Positions 30,311 through 39,792 of a stretch of DNA of 64,000 nucleotides are shown here, in pieces. The stretch's first letter is position 1; each line of letters begins with the position of its first letter. The notes under the pieces are model-generated. The model saw only the letters and a program-made list of their open reading frames with translations. It ran no database searches and was not told the origin of the DNA. Location of the stretch: contig NZ_VXJW01000002.1 of NCBI RefSeq assembly GCF_008692845.1, forward strand, positions 124,001 to 188,000. The letters are read 5' to 3'. A program made the position numbers and the translations under genes. Source of the DNA: Salmonella enterica subsp. arizonae. GTDB taxonomy: Bacteria > Pseudomonadota > Gammaproteobacteria > Enterobacterales > Enterobacteriaceae.

Positions 30311-30760
30311 ATGAAAAAACCAACGCTTGTTATTGGCGTCATTGGCGCTGACTGTCATGCAGTAGGCAATAAAGTTTTAGATCGTGTTTTTACTGCCCAT
30401 AATTTTCGCGTAATCAATCTGGGGGTAATGGTCAGTCAGGATGAATATATTGACGCCGCCATTGAGACCGGCGCCGATGCGATAGTCGTTTCATCGATTT
30501 ACGGACATGGCGATATCGACTGCCTCGGACTACGCGAGCGCTGCATTGAACGAGGCATCGGCGACATCCTCCTTTATGTTGGCGGCAATCTGGTCGTCGG
30601 CAAGCATGACTTTGCCGGAGTAGAAGCCAAATTTAAAGAGATGGGCTTTCACCGTGTCTTCGCGCCAAGTCACGATCTTGAAGACGTTTGTCAGTTGATG
30701 GCGAACGATATCAACCAGCGCCACGGCGTGGAGCAGCATTGTCTTGAAGAGGCTATGTGA
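30311..30760 (+). CDS. glmS: GlmS (MutS), cobalamin-binding sigma subunit of glutamate mutase
   Basis: A 149-residue small subunit of methylaspartate mutase, which with GlmE interconverts L-glutamate and threo-3-methylaspartate. The B12-binding motif DxHxxG is present as DCHAVG (residues about 14-19), giving the axial His. The supporting SSIYGHGD and YVGGN segments of the Rossmann-like domain follow. Start ATG 30311 has AGAGGA upstream; the longer frame from 30242 is not needed. First gene of the island operon. The stop overlaps the glmL start by one base. Confidence 0.95.
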   Translation: MKKPTLVIGVIGADCHAVGNKVLDRVFTAHNFRVINLGVMVSQDEYIDAAIETGADAIVVSSIYGHGDIDCLGLRERCIERGIGDILLYVGGNLVVGKHDFAGVEAKFKEMGFHRVFAPSHDLEDVCQLMANDINQRHGVEQHCLEEAM

Positions 30761-32148
30761 TGCAGATAGTTTCTGTCGATATCGGCTCAACATGGACCAA
30801 AGCCGCCCTCTTCTCCCTGGAGGGGGACGCATTAACATTGGTTAATCACGCGCTGACGCCAACAACGACACATCACCTGGCGGACGGATTTTTTGCCAGT
30901 CTGAACCAGGTATTACATGTCGCCGACGCGCGTCCTCTTTTGCAACACGGTGACATACAACTCAAATATTCTTCTTCCGCGAAAGGGGGGTTGGCCGTCG
31001 CCGCAATGGGACTGGTGCCTTCCATCACCCTGGAGTCGGCAAAAATTACCGCTCACTCCGCAGGCGCGAAAATCGCCCAGTATTATGCCTATAAACTCAA
31101 CCGACATGATATCGCCGAACTGGAAGCCTCACCGCCGGATATTTTGCTGTTTACCGGCGGTACCGACGGCGGCGAAGAGAGCTACGGTCTGGCTAACGCC
31201 CGCGCGCTGGCGGAGTCAACGCTGGACTGCGCCATTATTTACGCTGGCAACCGCGATATTCAGGACGAGGTACAGAGAATTCTCGGCCATAAAGATCTCA
31301 TCATAGTGGACAATATTCTGCCCGATCTCGATCACCCCAATCCCTACGCCGCTCGTCAGGCCATTTGCGATGTCTTCCTGTCGCGCATCGTAAAAGGTAA
31401 AGGTCTTGACGTTATCGTCAGTGAAACCGGCGAAGAACCGATGCCGACGCCGTGGACGGTTTATGAACTGGTGAAGGCGATAAGCAATATCGATAACGCG
31501 TGGAAAGAGTTCATGCTCATTGATATGGGCGGCGCCACCACCGATGTCTATTCCGCCTGTGCCAATACACTCTCGCCCGATACGGTATTACACGGCGTGC
31601 CGGAACCGTTCGTCAAACGTACAGTTGAAGGCGACCTGGGAATGCGCGTCTCGGCCATGGTCGTGGGAGAAAGCACCGAAGAGCTGGTGAAAGTCGTGTT
31701 CGCTCAACACCCGGAACGTCAGCAGGCTTTTTATCGCTATCTGCACCATCTGACGGCACAGCCGGATTATCTGCCGAGCAATGAAGAAGAGAGATATTTC
31801 GACACCGTACTCGCTGGTTTGTGCGTCGGCTATGCCACGGAGCGCCACGCCGGGACGAAAAAACAGGTCTGTACCTGCGTCGGTAATGTCGATTTGCAGA
31901 TGGGACGCGATCTGACCACCGTGCGCAAAGTGGTGGGTTCAGGGGGATGGCTCTCCCGCGCCAGCCAGTTCGATATTTACAACTGGCTCAAATACCGGGA
32001 ACTCAATGACGACGGCAAAAGCATTCTCCTCCCGAACCAGTTTGACTATTACCGGGATTCGAAAGGCCTGCTTCCTCTGCTGGCGAATATCGCCAGACTC
32101 TATCCGCAGCTCGCTGCGCGCACCAGCATTCAATGTTTAACCTGTTAA
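30760..32148 (+). CDS. glmL: GlmL (MutL), glutamate mutase-associated ATPase-fold protein
   Basis: A 462-residue member of the actin/Hsp70/sugar-kinase fold family found with glutamate mutases. It is thought to reactivate the enzyme by exchanging damaged cobalamin. The phosphate-1 motif VDIGSTWTKAALF lies at the N-terminus and the phosphate-2 motif LIDMGGATTDVYS is near residue 250. Length equals Clostridium MutL. ATG 30760 overlaps the glmS stop (TGATG). A GTG one codon earlier is an alternative start. Confidence 0.92.
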   Translation: MQIVSVDIGSTWTKAALFSLEGDALTLVNHALTPTTTHHLADGFFASLNQVLHVADARPLLQHGDIQLKYSSSAKGGLAVAAMGLVPSITLESAKITAHSAGAKIAQYYAYKLNRHDIAELEASPPDILLFTGGTDGGEESYGLANARALAESTLDCAIIYAGNRDIQDEVQRILGHKDLIIVDNILPDLDHPNPYAARQAICDVFLSRIVKGKGLDVIVSETGEEPMPTPWTVYELVKAISNIDNAWKEFMLIDMGGATTDVYSACANTLSPDTVLHGVPEPFVKRTVEGDLGMRVSAMVVGESTEELVKVVFAQHPERQQAFYRYLHHLTAQPDYLPSNEEERYFDTVLAGLCVGYATERHAGTKKQVCTCVGNVDLQMGRDLTTVRKVVGSGGWLSRASQFDIYNWLKYRELNDDGKSILLPNQFDYYRDSKGLLPLLANIARLYPQLAARTSIQCLTC

Positions 32149-32166
32149 AAACTAAGGCGGCAACGA

Positions 32167-33612
32167 ATGGAACTCCGAAATAAGAAGTTAACCCATGATG
32201 AATTCATGACCGAACGGCATCAGGTGTTGCAGACCTAGCATACCGGTAAAGAGGTTGAAAAGTTTGAAGAAGGCGTGAAGTATCAACACACCATTCCTGA
32301 GCAAAAACGTTTCTCGCAAGCCTTGCTAAAGGCCGACAGGGAAGGCAGAACGTTGAGCCAACCGCGCGCGGGCGTAGCGCTAATGGATGAACATATTGCG
32401 CTGCTTAAAACATTGCAGGAAGAGTGCGATCTCCTGCCCAGCACCATTGACGCCTATACCCGTCTGAACCGCTACGAAGAAGCAGCGGTCGGCATTCAGA
32501 AATCTATCGAGGCGGGAACCTCCAAATTGAACGGCTTACCCGTGGTTAACCACGGCGTGGCGGCCTGCCGCCGGATGACCGAAGCGCTGGAAAAACCGAT
32601 TCAGGTTCGTCACGGTACGCCGGATGCGCGCCTGCTGGCGGAAATCGCCATGGCCAGCGGCTTCACCAGCTACGAAGGGGGCGGCATCTCCTACAACATC
32701 CCTTATGCCAAACGCGTAACGCTGGAAAAATCGATCCGCGACTGGCAGTACTGCGACCGCCTGATGGGCATGTATGAAGAACACGGCATTCGTATTAACC
32801 GCGAACCGTTCGGCCCGTTAACCGGTACATTAATTCCGCCGTTTATGTCGCACGCGGTGGCCATTATCGAAGGTCTTCTGGCGCTGGAGCAGGGCGTGAA
32901 ATCGATCACCGTCGGCTACGGCCAGGTGGGCTGTCTGACCCAGGACATCGCAGCGATCCAGTCACTGCGTGAACTGTCGCATGAGTATTTCCAGAATTAT
33001 GGTTTTGACGATTACGAGCTGAGCACTGTATTCCACCAGTGGATGGGCGGCTTCCCGGAAGATGAATCCAAAGCCTTCGCCGTCATCTCCTGGGGCGCGG
33101 CGGTCGCAGGGATGTCAGGCGCCACCAAAGTCATCACCAAGAGTCCGCACGAAGCGTTCGGTATTCCAACCGCTGCCGCAAACGCGCAGGGGCTAAAAGC
33201 CTCACGCCAGATGCTCAATATGGTGAGTGACCAGAAATTCCCGTCCTGTCCGGCGGTCGACCAGGAAGTGGAGCTGATTAAGAGCGAAGTTCGCTCTGTG
33301 CTGAAGAAAGTCTTCGAACTCGGTAACGGCGATGTGGCGCGCGGGACGGTGCTGGCCTTTGAAGCGGGCGTTCTGGATGTCCCTTTTGCGCCCGCCGCCT
33401 GTAACGCCGGCAAAATCTTGCCCGTGCGCGACAACACCGGCGCGATTCGCGTACTGGAAGCAGGCGCGGTTCCGTTGCCGCAGGACATTCTCGCCCTGCA
33501 CCACGATTACGTCGCCGAACGCGCGCATGTTGAAGGACGCAAACCCTCATTCCAGATGGTTGTTGATGACATCAACGCGGTATCCCACAGTAAATTAATA
33601 GGAAGACCATAA
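32167..33612 (+). pseudogene. glmE: GlmE (MutE), catalytic epsilon subunit of glutamate mutase, with in-frame amber stop
   Basis: TIM-barrel subunit that binds the substrate of methylaspartate mutase. From ATG 32167 the frame would encode 481 aa, the family length. Codon 24 is TAG (32236-32238) where homologues have Trp before the TGKEV motif, so a TGG-to-TAG change is likely. After it the frame is intact and well conserved: substrate-binding Arg in QPRAGVAL (about residue 67), RHGTPDARL, NREPFGPLTG, HQWMGGFPEDESKA. A GTG at codon 37 (32275), preceded by GAAGAAGG, could allow reinitiation that keeps the Arg claw. The first later ATG (codon 73) would lose it. May be functional, reduced or dead. 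Confidence 0.85.
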
Positions 33613-34853
33613 TGAAAATTAAACAGGCCCTTTTCACCGCCGGCTACTCCTCATTCTATTTTGACGATCAGCAGGCGATTAAAAACGGCGCGGGTCACGA
33701 TGGATTTATCTATACCGGCGCGCCGGTAACCCCTGGCTTTACCTCGGTACGTCAGGCGGGCGAATGCGTTTCGGTACAGCTCATTCTGGAAAACGGCGCA
33801 GTAGCGGTCGGTGACTGCGCCGCCGTCCAGTACTCCGGCGCGGGCGGCCGTGACCCGCTGTTCCTGGCAGAGCACTTTATCCCGTTTCTGAACAATCATA
33901 TTAAACCGCTACTGGAAGGCCGAGATGTCGATACGTTTCTGCCTAATGCCCGCTTCTTCGACAAGCTGCGTATTGACGGCAACCTGCTGCATACCGCCGT
34001 CCGTTACGGTCTGTCGCAAGCGCTGCTCGATGCTACCGCGCTGGCGACAGGTCGCCTGAAAACAGAAGTGGTGTACGACGAATGGCAACTACCGTGCGTA
34101 CCGGAAGCCATTCCGTTATTTGGCCAGAGCGGCGACGATCGCTACATCGCCGTCGATAAGATGATCCTTAAAGGCGTCGATGTTCTGCCTCACGCGCTGA
34201 TCAACAATGTCGAAGAAAAGCTCGGTTTCCAGGGTGAGAAACTGCGCGAATATGTGCGCTGGTTGTCTGACCGTATTTTACGCCTGCGTACCAGCCCTCG
34301 CTATCACCCGACGCTGCATATCGACGTCTACGGCACTATCGGTTTGATCTTCGATATGGACCCGCTGCGCTGCGCTGAATATATCGCCAGCCTGGAAAAA
34401 GAGGCGCAGGGTCTACCGCTGTACATCGAGGGTCCAGTCGACGCCGGCAACAAACCGGATCAAATTCGCCTGCTGACCGCCATCACCAAAGAACTGACCC
34501 GCCTTGGCTCCGGCGTGAAGATTGTCGCTGACGAATGGTGTAACACTTATCAGGATATTGTTGATTTCACCGATGCCGGTAGCTGCCACATGGTGCAGAT
34601 CAAAACGCCGGACCTCGGCGGCATCCACAACATCGTTGACGCGGTGTTGTACTGCAACAAACACGGTATGGAAGCCTACCAGGGCGGTACCTGTAACGAA
34701 ACCGAGATTAGCGCCCGTACTTGCGTACATGTCGCGCTGGCCGCACGTCCGATGCGGATGCTGGTGAAACCGGGAATGGGTTTCGATGAAGGTCTCAACA
34801 TCGTGTTTAACGAAATGAATCGCACCATCGCGTTGCTACAGGCTAAGGATTAA
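33612..34853 (+). CDS. Methylaspartate ammonia-lyase
   Basis: Deaminates threo-3-methylaspartate to mesaconate. It is 413 residues, enolase superfamily, and of the same length as the characterised Citrobacter and Clostridium enzymes. All known catalytic residues fall at their published positions by my count: Mg ligands Asp238, Glu273 and Asp307, catalytic Lys331 and His194. The ATG overlaps the glmE stop by one base, so an amber in glmE could also reduce its coupled translation. Confidence 0.96.
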   Translation: MKIKQALFTAGYSSFYFDDQQAIKNGAGHDGFIYTGAPVTPGFTSVRQAGECVSVQLILENGAVAVGDCAAVQYSGAGGRDPLFLAEHFIPFLNNHIKPLLEGRDVDTFLPNARFFDKLRIDGNLLHTAVRYGLSQALLDATALATGRLKTEVVYDEWQLPCVPEAIPLFGQSGDDRYIAVDKMILKGVDVLPHALINNVEEKLGFQGEKLREYVRWLSDRILRLRTSPRYHPTLHIDVYGTIGLIFDMDPLRCAEYIASLEKEAQGLPLYIEGPVDAGNKPDQIRLLTAITKELTRLGSGVKIVADEWCNTYQDIVDFTDAGSCHMVQIKTPDLGGIHNIVDAVLYCNKHGMEAYQGGTCNETEISARTCVHVALAARPMRMLVKPGMGFDEGLNIVFNEMNRTIALLQAKD

Positions 34854-34856
34854 GAG

Positions 34857-36227
34857 ATGGGACGTAAGTTTAAGATCTTATCGCCGACCGCTATTCTGGG
34901 TTATGGTTTTCCGGAAGAGAGCTTTCGTAAAGCGATGGAGGAATCGCCGGATCTGATTGCCGTCGATGCAGGGTCCTCCGATCCCGGCCCCCACTATCTG
35001 GGGGCAGGTAAACCCTTTACCGATCGGGCCGGGGTAAAACGCGATCTGCGCTATATGATTACCGCCGGCGTTAAGCGCAACATCCCGGTGGTGATCGGCA
35101 CCGCCGGAGGTTCCGGCGCCGCACCGCATCTGGAGTGGTGCCGCCAGATAATCCTTGAGATTGCGCAGGAGGAGAATCTCGCTTTCTCACTGGCGCTGAT
35201 CCCCTCTGATGTGGATAAAGCGATCGTCCACCAGGCGCTGGATAACGGCAAAATTACCGCCCTGGAGTTCGTGCAGGAACTAACCCACGACGCAATTGAA
35301 GAGAGCACTTATATCGTCGCGCAAATGGGGATCGAGCCTTTCCAGCGGGCGCTGAAAGCGGGCGCGCAGGTGGTGCTGGGCGGACGCGCCTACGATCCGG
35401 CCTGCTTTGCGGCGTTGCCGATTATGCAAGGCTTTGATGAAGGACTGGCGCTGCACTGCGGCAAGATTCTGGAGTGCGCGGCGATTGCCGCCACGCCAGG
35501 GTCCGGTTCCGACTGCGCGATGGGAATCATTGACGAAAACGGCTTTACGCTGAAAACCTTCAATCCACAGCGTAAATTCACCGAAACATCCGCCGCGGCG
35601 CACACCCTGTATGAGAAATCCGATCCGTACTTTCTGCCAGGGCCGGGCGGCGTGCTAAACCTGAAAGAGTGCCGCTTTAAAGCCGTTAACGACGGAGAAG
35701 TGTACGTCAGCGGCTCCCGTCATGAAGCGACGCCATACGCGCTGAAACTGGAAGGCGCGCGTCAGGTCGGCTTCCGCTGTCTGACCATTGCCGGGACGCG
35801 AGACCCGATCATGATTGCCGGAATTGACGCCATCCTTGAAGACGTGAAGGCCAGCGTGGCGCGTAATCTCTCTCTTAAAGATGACAGTATCCGCATGACC
35901 TTCCATCTGTATGGGAAAAACGGCGTCATGGGCAACCATGAGCCGATGCAAACCGCCGGACATGAGTTGGGGATCCTGCTGGATGTGGTCGCCCCAACTC
36001 AGGATATTGCTAACAGCGTCTGTTCGCTGGTGCGCTCTACCCTGCTGCACTACGGTTATGAAAACCGGATTGCCACTGCAGGAAATCTCGCCTTCCCCTT
36101 TTCGCCATCGGATATCCAGAGCGGCCCGGTATATGAGTTTTCCATTTACCACCTGATTGAAGCCAGCGATGCCCTGCGTTTTGATTTCCACCTTGAACAG
36201 GTAACACCGCAAGGAGTTCAGTCATGA
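34857..36227 (+). CDS. AtuA-like protein (DUF1446 family), role unknown
   Basis: A 456-residue cytosolic protein of the acyclic terpene utilisation AtuA/DUF1446 family. Visible conserved blocks include the N-terminal GYGFPEESFRKAM, DAGSSDPGPHYLG, GTAGGSGAAPHLEW and GGRAYDPACFA. No signal peptide or membrane helix. It lies 3 bases after the ammonia-lyase gene and overlaps the DUF4387 gene by 4 bases. In this operon it should act on mesaconate, citramalate or a derivative, but no reaction is established. I do not assign one. Confidence 0.8.
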   Translation: MGRKFKILSPTAILGYGFPEESFRKAMEESPDLIAVDAGSSDPGPHYLGAGKPFTDRAGVKRDLRYMITAGVKRNIPVVIGTAGGSGAAPHLEWCRQIILEIAQEENLAFSLALIPSDVDKAIVHQALDNGKITALEFVQELTHDAIEESTYIVAQMGIEPFQRALKAGAQVVLGGRAYDPACFAALPIMQGFDEGLALHCGKILECAAIAATPGSGSDCAMGIIDENGFTLKTFNPQRKFTETSAAAHTLYEKSDPYFLPGPGGVLNLKECRFKAVNDGEVYVSGSRHEATPYALKLEGARQVGFRCLTIAGTRDPIMIAGIDAILEDVKASVARNLSLKDDSIRMTFHLYGKNGVMGNHEPMQTAGHELGILLDVVAPTQDIANSVCSLVRSTLLHYGYENRIATAGNLAFPFSPSDIQSGPVYEFSIYHLIEASDALRFDFHLEQVTPQGVQS

Positions 36228-36541
36228 AACAATCTATTTGCTCGCTGACGCAGGTCATCCGTTCCAAAAACGCTGGCCCCTACGAACTGGTATTAGATAT
36301 TTTATTTAAAACCCAAGAGGATTATCAGCGCGTCAAAGTCTCGGAACAGTTAACGCCGCAACTTATCGCCAGTTTATATAACGTCAATCCTGATTTTATA
36401 CATCGTATTATCTGGTTTGATCCGGCGAATGCGGTAAAAATTGTCATGCCACGGGATATTATTTCCGGCAACGTGGGCGACAACGATGTTTATGGCGCGC
36501 AACAACATGCGCCCCTACTCGCTATTTCGTTAGATCTGTAG
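36224..36541 (+). CDS. DUF4387 family protein, partner of the AtuA-like gene
   Basis: A 105-residue protein beginning MKQSICSLTQVIRSKNAGPYELVLDILF, quoted only by its core RSKNAGPYELVLDILF. It resembles DUF4387, a small domain that in other bacteria sits beside or fused to AtuA/DUF1446 domains. The 4-base ATGA overlap with the upstream gene points to a stoichiometric complex. Function unknown. Confidence 0.8.
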   Translation: MKQSICSLTQVIRSKNAGPYELVLDILFKTQEDYQRVKVSEQLTPQLIASLYNVNPDFIHRIIWFDPANAVKIVMPRDIISGNVGDNDVYGAQQHAPLLAISLDL

Positions 36542-36564
36542 TCATAAATATAACAACATCCATT

Positions 36565-36597
36565 GGAGTACAGGACTCTGCTGTTACTTCGTACTCC
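36565..36597 (+). promoter_or_regulatory. Inverted repeat in the DUF4387-transporter gap
   Basis: Arms GGAGTAC (36565-36571) and GTACTCC (36591-36597) flank a 19-base loop. It lies in the 164-base gap inside the operon, before the transporter gene. It could be an attenuator, mRNA processing site or protein operator. No T-tract follows. Confidence 0.45.
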
Positions 36598-36705
36598 TGA
36601 TTATTCATGCGGTTGGTCACAACAGGCGTGCGTCTGGTCTGTCTTCTGGCTCAGGCGTCCGCCGCCCTACACATTACACGCCAGCCTTTATCCGATGGAG
36701 TAAAA

Positions 36706-38013
36706 ATGAAGAAAATAAGCTTAACAAAAATGATCATCTTAGGATTGATTCTCGGTATGATTGCCGGAGTGATCATTAATAATACAACCTCAACTGAAAC
36801 AGCGAAAATATATGCTCAGGAAATCTCTATTTTCACCACCATATTCTTACGTCTGGTGAAAATGATTATCGCCCCGTTGGTTATTTCTACCCTGGTCGTC
36901 GGTATTGCGAAAATGGGCGATGCCAAAACACTGGGACGTATTTTTCCTAAAACTTTTTTCCTGTTTATTTGCGCCTCGCTGTTATCTATTGCCCTTGGTC
37001 TGGTGGTAGTTAATTTATTCGAACCGGGCGTCGGCATTAACTTTGTGCCACACGATGCAGGCGCCGTTGCGACCGTTCAGTCAGAGCCCTTCACTCTGAA
37101 GGTGTTTATTTCTCATGCCGTGCCGACCAGTATCGTAGATGCGATGGCGCGTAATGAAATCCTGCAAATCGTGGTGTTCTCCATTTTCCTCGGTTGCAGC
37201 CTGGCGGCAATTGGCGAAAAAGCAGAACCGATCGTTAAAGTCTTCGACTCACTGGTCTACGTAATGCTGAAACTGACCGGCTACGTGATGTTGTTTGCAC
37301 CGTTAACCGTCTTCGCTGCGATTTCCGGCCTGATTGCCGAACGTGGGCTGGGCGTGATGGTCAGCGCCGGGATCTTTATGGGCGAATTCTATCTGACACT
37401 GAGTATGCTCTGGGCCATCCTGATTGGGTTATCAGCTCTGATTGTCGGCCCATGTATCAGTCGGCTAACCAGAATGATTTTCGAGCCGGCGCTGTTAGCC
37501 TTTACCACCTCCAGCTCTGAAGCCGCCTTTCCCGGTACGTTGAATAAACTGGAGAAATTTGGCGTCTCGCCAAAAATCGCCAGTTTTGTCTTGCCGATTG
37601 GTTACTCCTTTAATCTGGTCGGTTCGATGGCCTACTGTTCGTTTGCCACGGTGTTTATTGCCCAGGCCTGTAACGTTCATCTCAGTATGGGCGAGCAAAT
37701 TACCATGCTACTGATCCTGATGTTGACCTCCAAAGGGATGGCGGGCGTACCTCGTGCATCCATGGTGGTTATCGCCGCCACGCTTAACCAGTTCAATATC
37801 CCGGAAGCTGGCCTGATTCTACTAATGGGCGTCGATCCGTTCCTCGATATGGGCCGTTCCGCTACTAACGTCATGAGTAATGCGATGGGCGCGGCGATTG
37901 TCAGCCGTTGGGAAGGCGAACACTTCGGCGCAGGCTGTCGGGGCGTCGCGCCGATCAACACGCCGGAGCAGAAACGCTCTGCCTCCGAAAACTCAGAAGT
38001 GGCGATGTCCTGA
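36706..38013 (+). CDS. Dicarboxylate/amino acid:cation symporter (DctA/GltP family)
   Basis: A 435-residue inner-membrane transporter of the DAACS family, which co-transports glutamate, aspartate or C4-dicarboxylates with protons or sodium. Multiple helices are seen, with the hairpin TTSSSEAAFPGTL (about residue 270), GYSFNLVGSMAY and the substrate-site PRASMVV and DMGRSATNV motifs. Start ATG 36706 has GGAG upstream; the frame from 36607 would add an atypical leader. Context suggests uptake of glutamate, methylaspartate or mesaconate. Confidence 0.88.
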   Translation: MKKISLTKMIILGLILGMIAGVIINNTTSTETAKIYAQEISIFTTIFLRLVKMIIAPLVISTLVVGIAKMGDAKTLGRIFPKTFFLFICASLLSIALGLVVVNLFEPGVGINFVPHDAGAVATVQSEPFTLKVFISHAVPTSIVDAMARNEILQIVVFSIFLGCSLAAIGEKAEPIVKVFDSLVYVMLKLTGYVMLFAPLTVFAAISGLIAERGLGVMVSAGIFMGEFYLTLSMLWAILIGLSALIVGPCISRLTRMIFEPALLAFTTSSSEAAFPGTLNKLEKFGVSPKIASFVLPIGYSFNLVGSMAYCSFATVFIAQACNVHLSMGEQITMLLILMLTSKGMAGVPRASMVVIAATLNQFNIPEAGLILLMGVDPFLDMGRSATNVMSNAMGAAIVSRWEGEHFGAGCRGVAPINTPEQKRSASENSEVAMS

Positions 38014-38037
38014 TAACGCATGATTCCGGATAGCGCC

Positions 38038-38108
38038 ACTGCTTATCCGGCCTACGCATCGCCCATTTTCCCAGGCCGGGTAAGACGGAAGCGTCGCCAT
38101 CCGGCAAA
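38038..38108. repeat. REP element inside the island operon
   Basis: GCTTATCCGGCCTACGC, CCAGGCCGGGTAAGACGG and CGCCATCCGGCAAAAACG form typical REP/BIME units between the transporter and fumarase genes. This indicates long residence in the genome or acquisition from a close relative. Confidence 0.85.
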
Positions 38109-38130
38109 AACGTAAAGGTGAGAAGTCACT

Positions 38131-39783
38131 ATGTCAAAACCATTTGTCTGGCAGCAACTTTTTGTTCAGAGTAAAGATAATACAGAATATGAATTACTAA
38201 CTAATCAACACGTTACGGTAAGTGAGTTAGATGGAGAGGAGGTGATCAAAGTCGCGCCGGAAGCCTTAACCCTGTTGGCGCAGCACGCCTTTTACGAAGC
38301 CTCCTTCTTTTTGCGTGCCGCTCACCTGCAACAAATTGCCAACATTCTGCACGATCCGCAGGCCAGCCATAATGATCAGTACGTCGCTCTGCAACTCTTA
38401 CGTAACGCCGAAGTGTCGGCCAAAGGCGTTCTGCCGAATTGTCAGGATACCGGCACCGCCACGATTGTAGCGAGCAAAGGACAACATATCTGGACGGGCG
38501 GCGATGATGCCGAAGCGCTAAGTAAAGGCGTATATCTCACCTTTCAGGAAAATAATCTGCGTTATTCTCAAAATGCGCCCCTGGATATGTATACCGAGGT
38601 CAATACCCAGACCAATCTGCCCGCTCAAATAGACATTAGCGCCGCGCCGGGCAGCGAATACCGCTTCCTGTTTGTCAATAAAGGCGGCGGCTCCGCTAAT
38701 AAAGCCGCACTATTTCAGGAGACAAAATCTATCCTGCAACCAGAAAAACTCACCGCGTTCCTGGTAGAAAAAATGAAAATGCTGGGAACCGCCGCCTGTC
38801 CGCCTTATCACATCGCTTTTGTTGTGGGCGGCTTGTCCGCCGACCAGGCGCTGAAAACAGCGAAACTGGCTTCAACCAAATATTACGATAACTTACCTGA
38901 CCATGGGAATGAACTGGGCCAGGCGTTCCGCGATACTGCGCTTGAAAAGGCCCTGCTCAATACCAGCCGCGAATTTGGCATTGGCGCGCAGTTTGGCGGT
39001 AAATATTTCGCCCACGATATCCGCGTAATTCGCCTGCCTCGCCACGGCGGCTCCTGCCCCATCGCAATGGCGCTCTCCTGTTCCGCCGACCGTAATATCA
39101 AAGCGAAAATCAATAAACACGGTATCTGGCTGGAAAAACTTGAGCGCCATCCGGGAAAATTTATCCCCGAATCCTGTCGCGTGGAACACAGCGCCCAAAG
39201 CGTTCAGCTCGATCTGAATCGCCCGCTATACGATATCCGGCGCGATCTCGCCGCGCTACCGGTGGGCACGCGGCTGTCGCTCAGCGGCCCGATTGTGGTC
39301 GCCCGCGACATTGTCCATGCCAGGATCAAAGCGCGAATGGATAACGGAGAACCCATGCCGGACTATATGAAAAACCACATTGTTTATTACGCGGGTCCGG
39401 CCAAAACGCCAGACAATCAGGCCTGTGGTTCGCTCGGTCCCACGACTGGCGGACGCATGGATAGCTATGTGGACGCATTCCAGGCTGCGGGCGGCAGTTT
39501 AATCATGCTCTCGAAAGGCAACCGCAGCCAACAGGTGACAGAGGCTTGCCGCAAATATGGCGGCTTTAGCCTCGGCAGTATCGGCGGCGCGGCGGCCCTG
39601 CTGGCGCAACAGTATGTGAAAAACCTGCGCTGCCTCGAATACCCCGAACTGGGAATGGAAGCCGTCTGGATGATGGAAGTCGAAGGTCTGCCCGCCTTTT
39701 TGCTGGTGGACGACAAAGGCAATAACTTCTTCAGCCAGTTTGAACAACAGCATCGCTGTGCCTCCTGTCCGGCGGGCCTGTAA
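38131..39783 (+). CDS. Class I fumarase-type hydratase, probable mesaconase (FumD-like)
   Basis: A 550-residue oxygen-sensitive 4Fe-4S hydro-lyase of the FumA/FumB family. The three cluster cysteines are Cys104 (PNCQDTGT), Cys223 (AACPP) and Cys317 (SCSADRN), offset by one from FumA. In E. coli O157:H7 the FumD encoded beside the same genes is a mesaconase that hydrates mesaconate to (S)-citramalate, so that role is inferred here. Fumarase side activity is likely. It lies 117 bases after the transporter across a REP. Confidence 0.9.
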   Translation: MSKPFVWQQLFVQSKDNTEYELLTNQHVTVSELDGEEVIKVAPEALTLLAQHAFYEASFFLRAAHLQQIANILHDPQASHNDQYVALQLLRNAEVSAKGVLPNCQDTGTATIVASKGQHIWTGGDDAEALSKGVYLTFQENNLRYSQNAPLDMYTEVNTQTNLPAQIDISAAPGSEYRFLFVNKGGGSANKAALFQETKSILQPEKLTAFLVEKMKMLGTAACPPYHIAFVVGGLSADQALKTAKLASTKYYDNLPDHGNELGQAFRDTALEKALLNTSREFGIGAQFGGKYFAHDIRVIRLPRHGGSCPIAMALSCSADRNIKAKINKHGIWLEKLERHPGKFIPESCRVEHSAQSVQLDLNRPLYDIRRDLAALPVGTRLSLSGPIVVARDIVHARIKARMDNGEPMPDYMKNHIVYYAGPAKTPDNQACGSLGPTTGGRMDSYVDAFQAAGGSLIMLSKGNRSQQVTEACRKYGGFSLGSIGGAAALLAQQYVKNLRCLEYPELGMEAVWMMEVEGLPAFLLVDDKGNNFFSQFEQQHRCASCPAGL

Positions 39784-39792
39784 GGAGATCCT

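Noticed and set aside
36607..36705. Longer N-terminus of the symporter from ATG 36607
   Set aside because: No ribosome site precedes it, the extra 33 residues are atypical for the family, and ATG 36706 has a clear GGAG.
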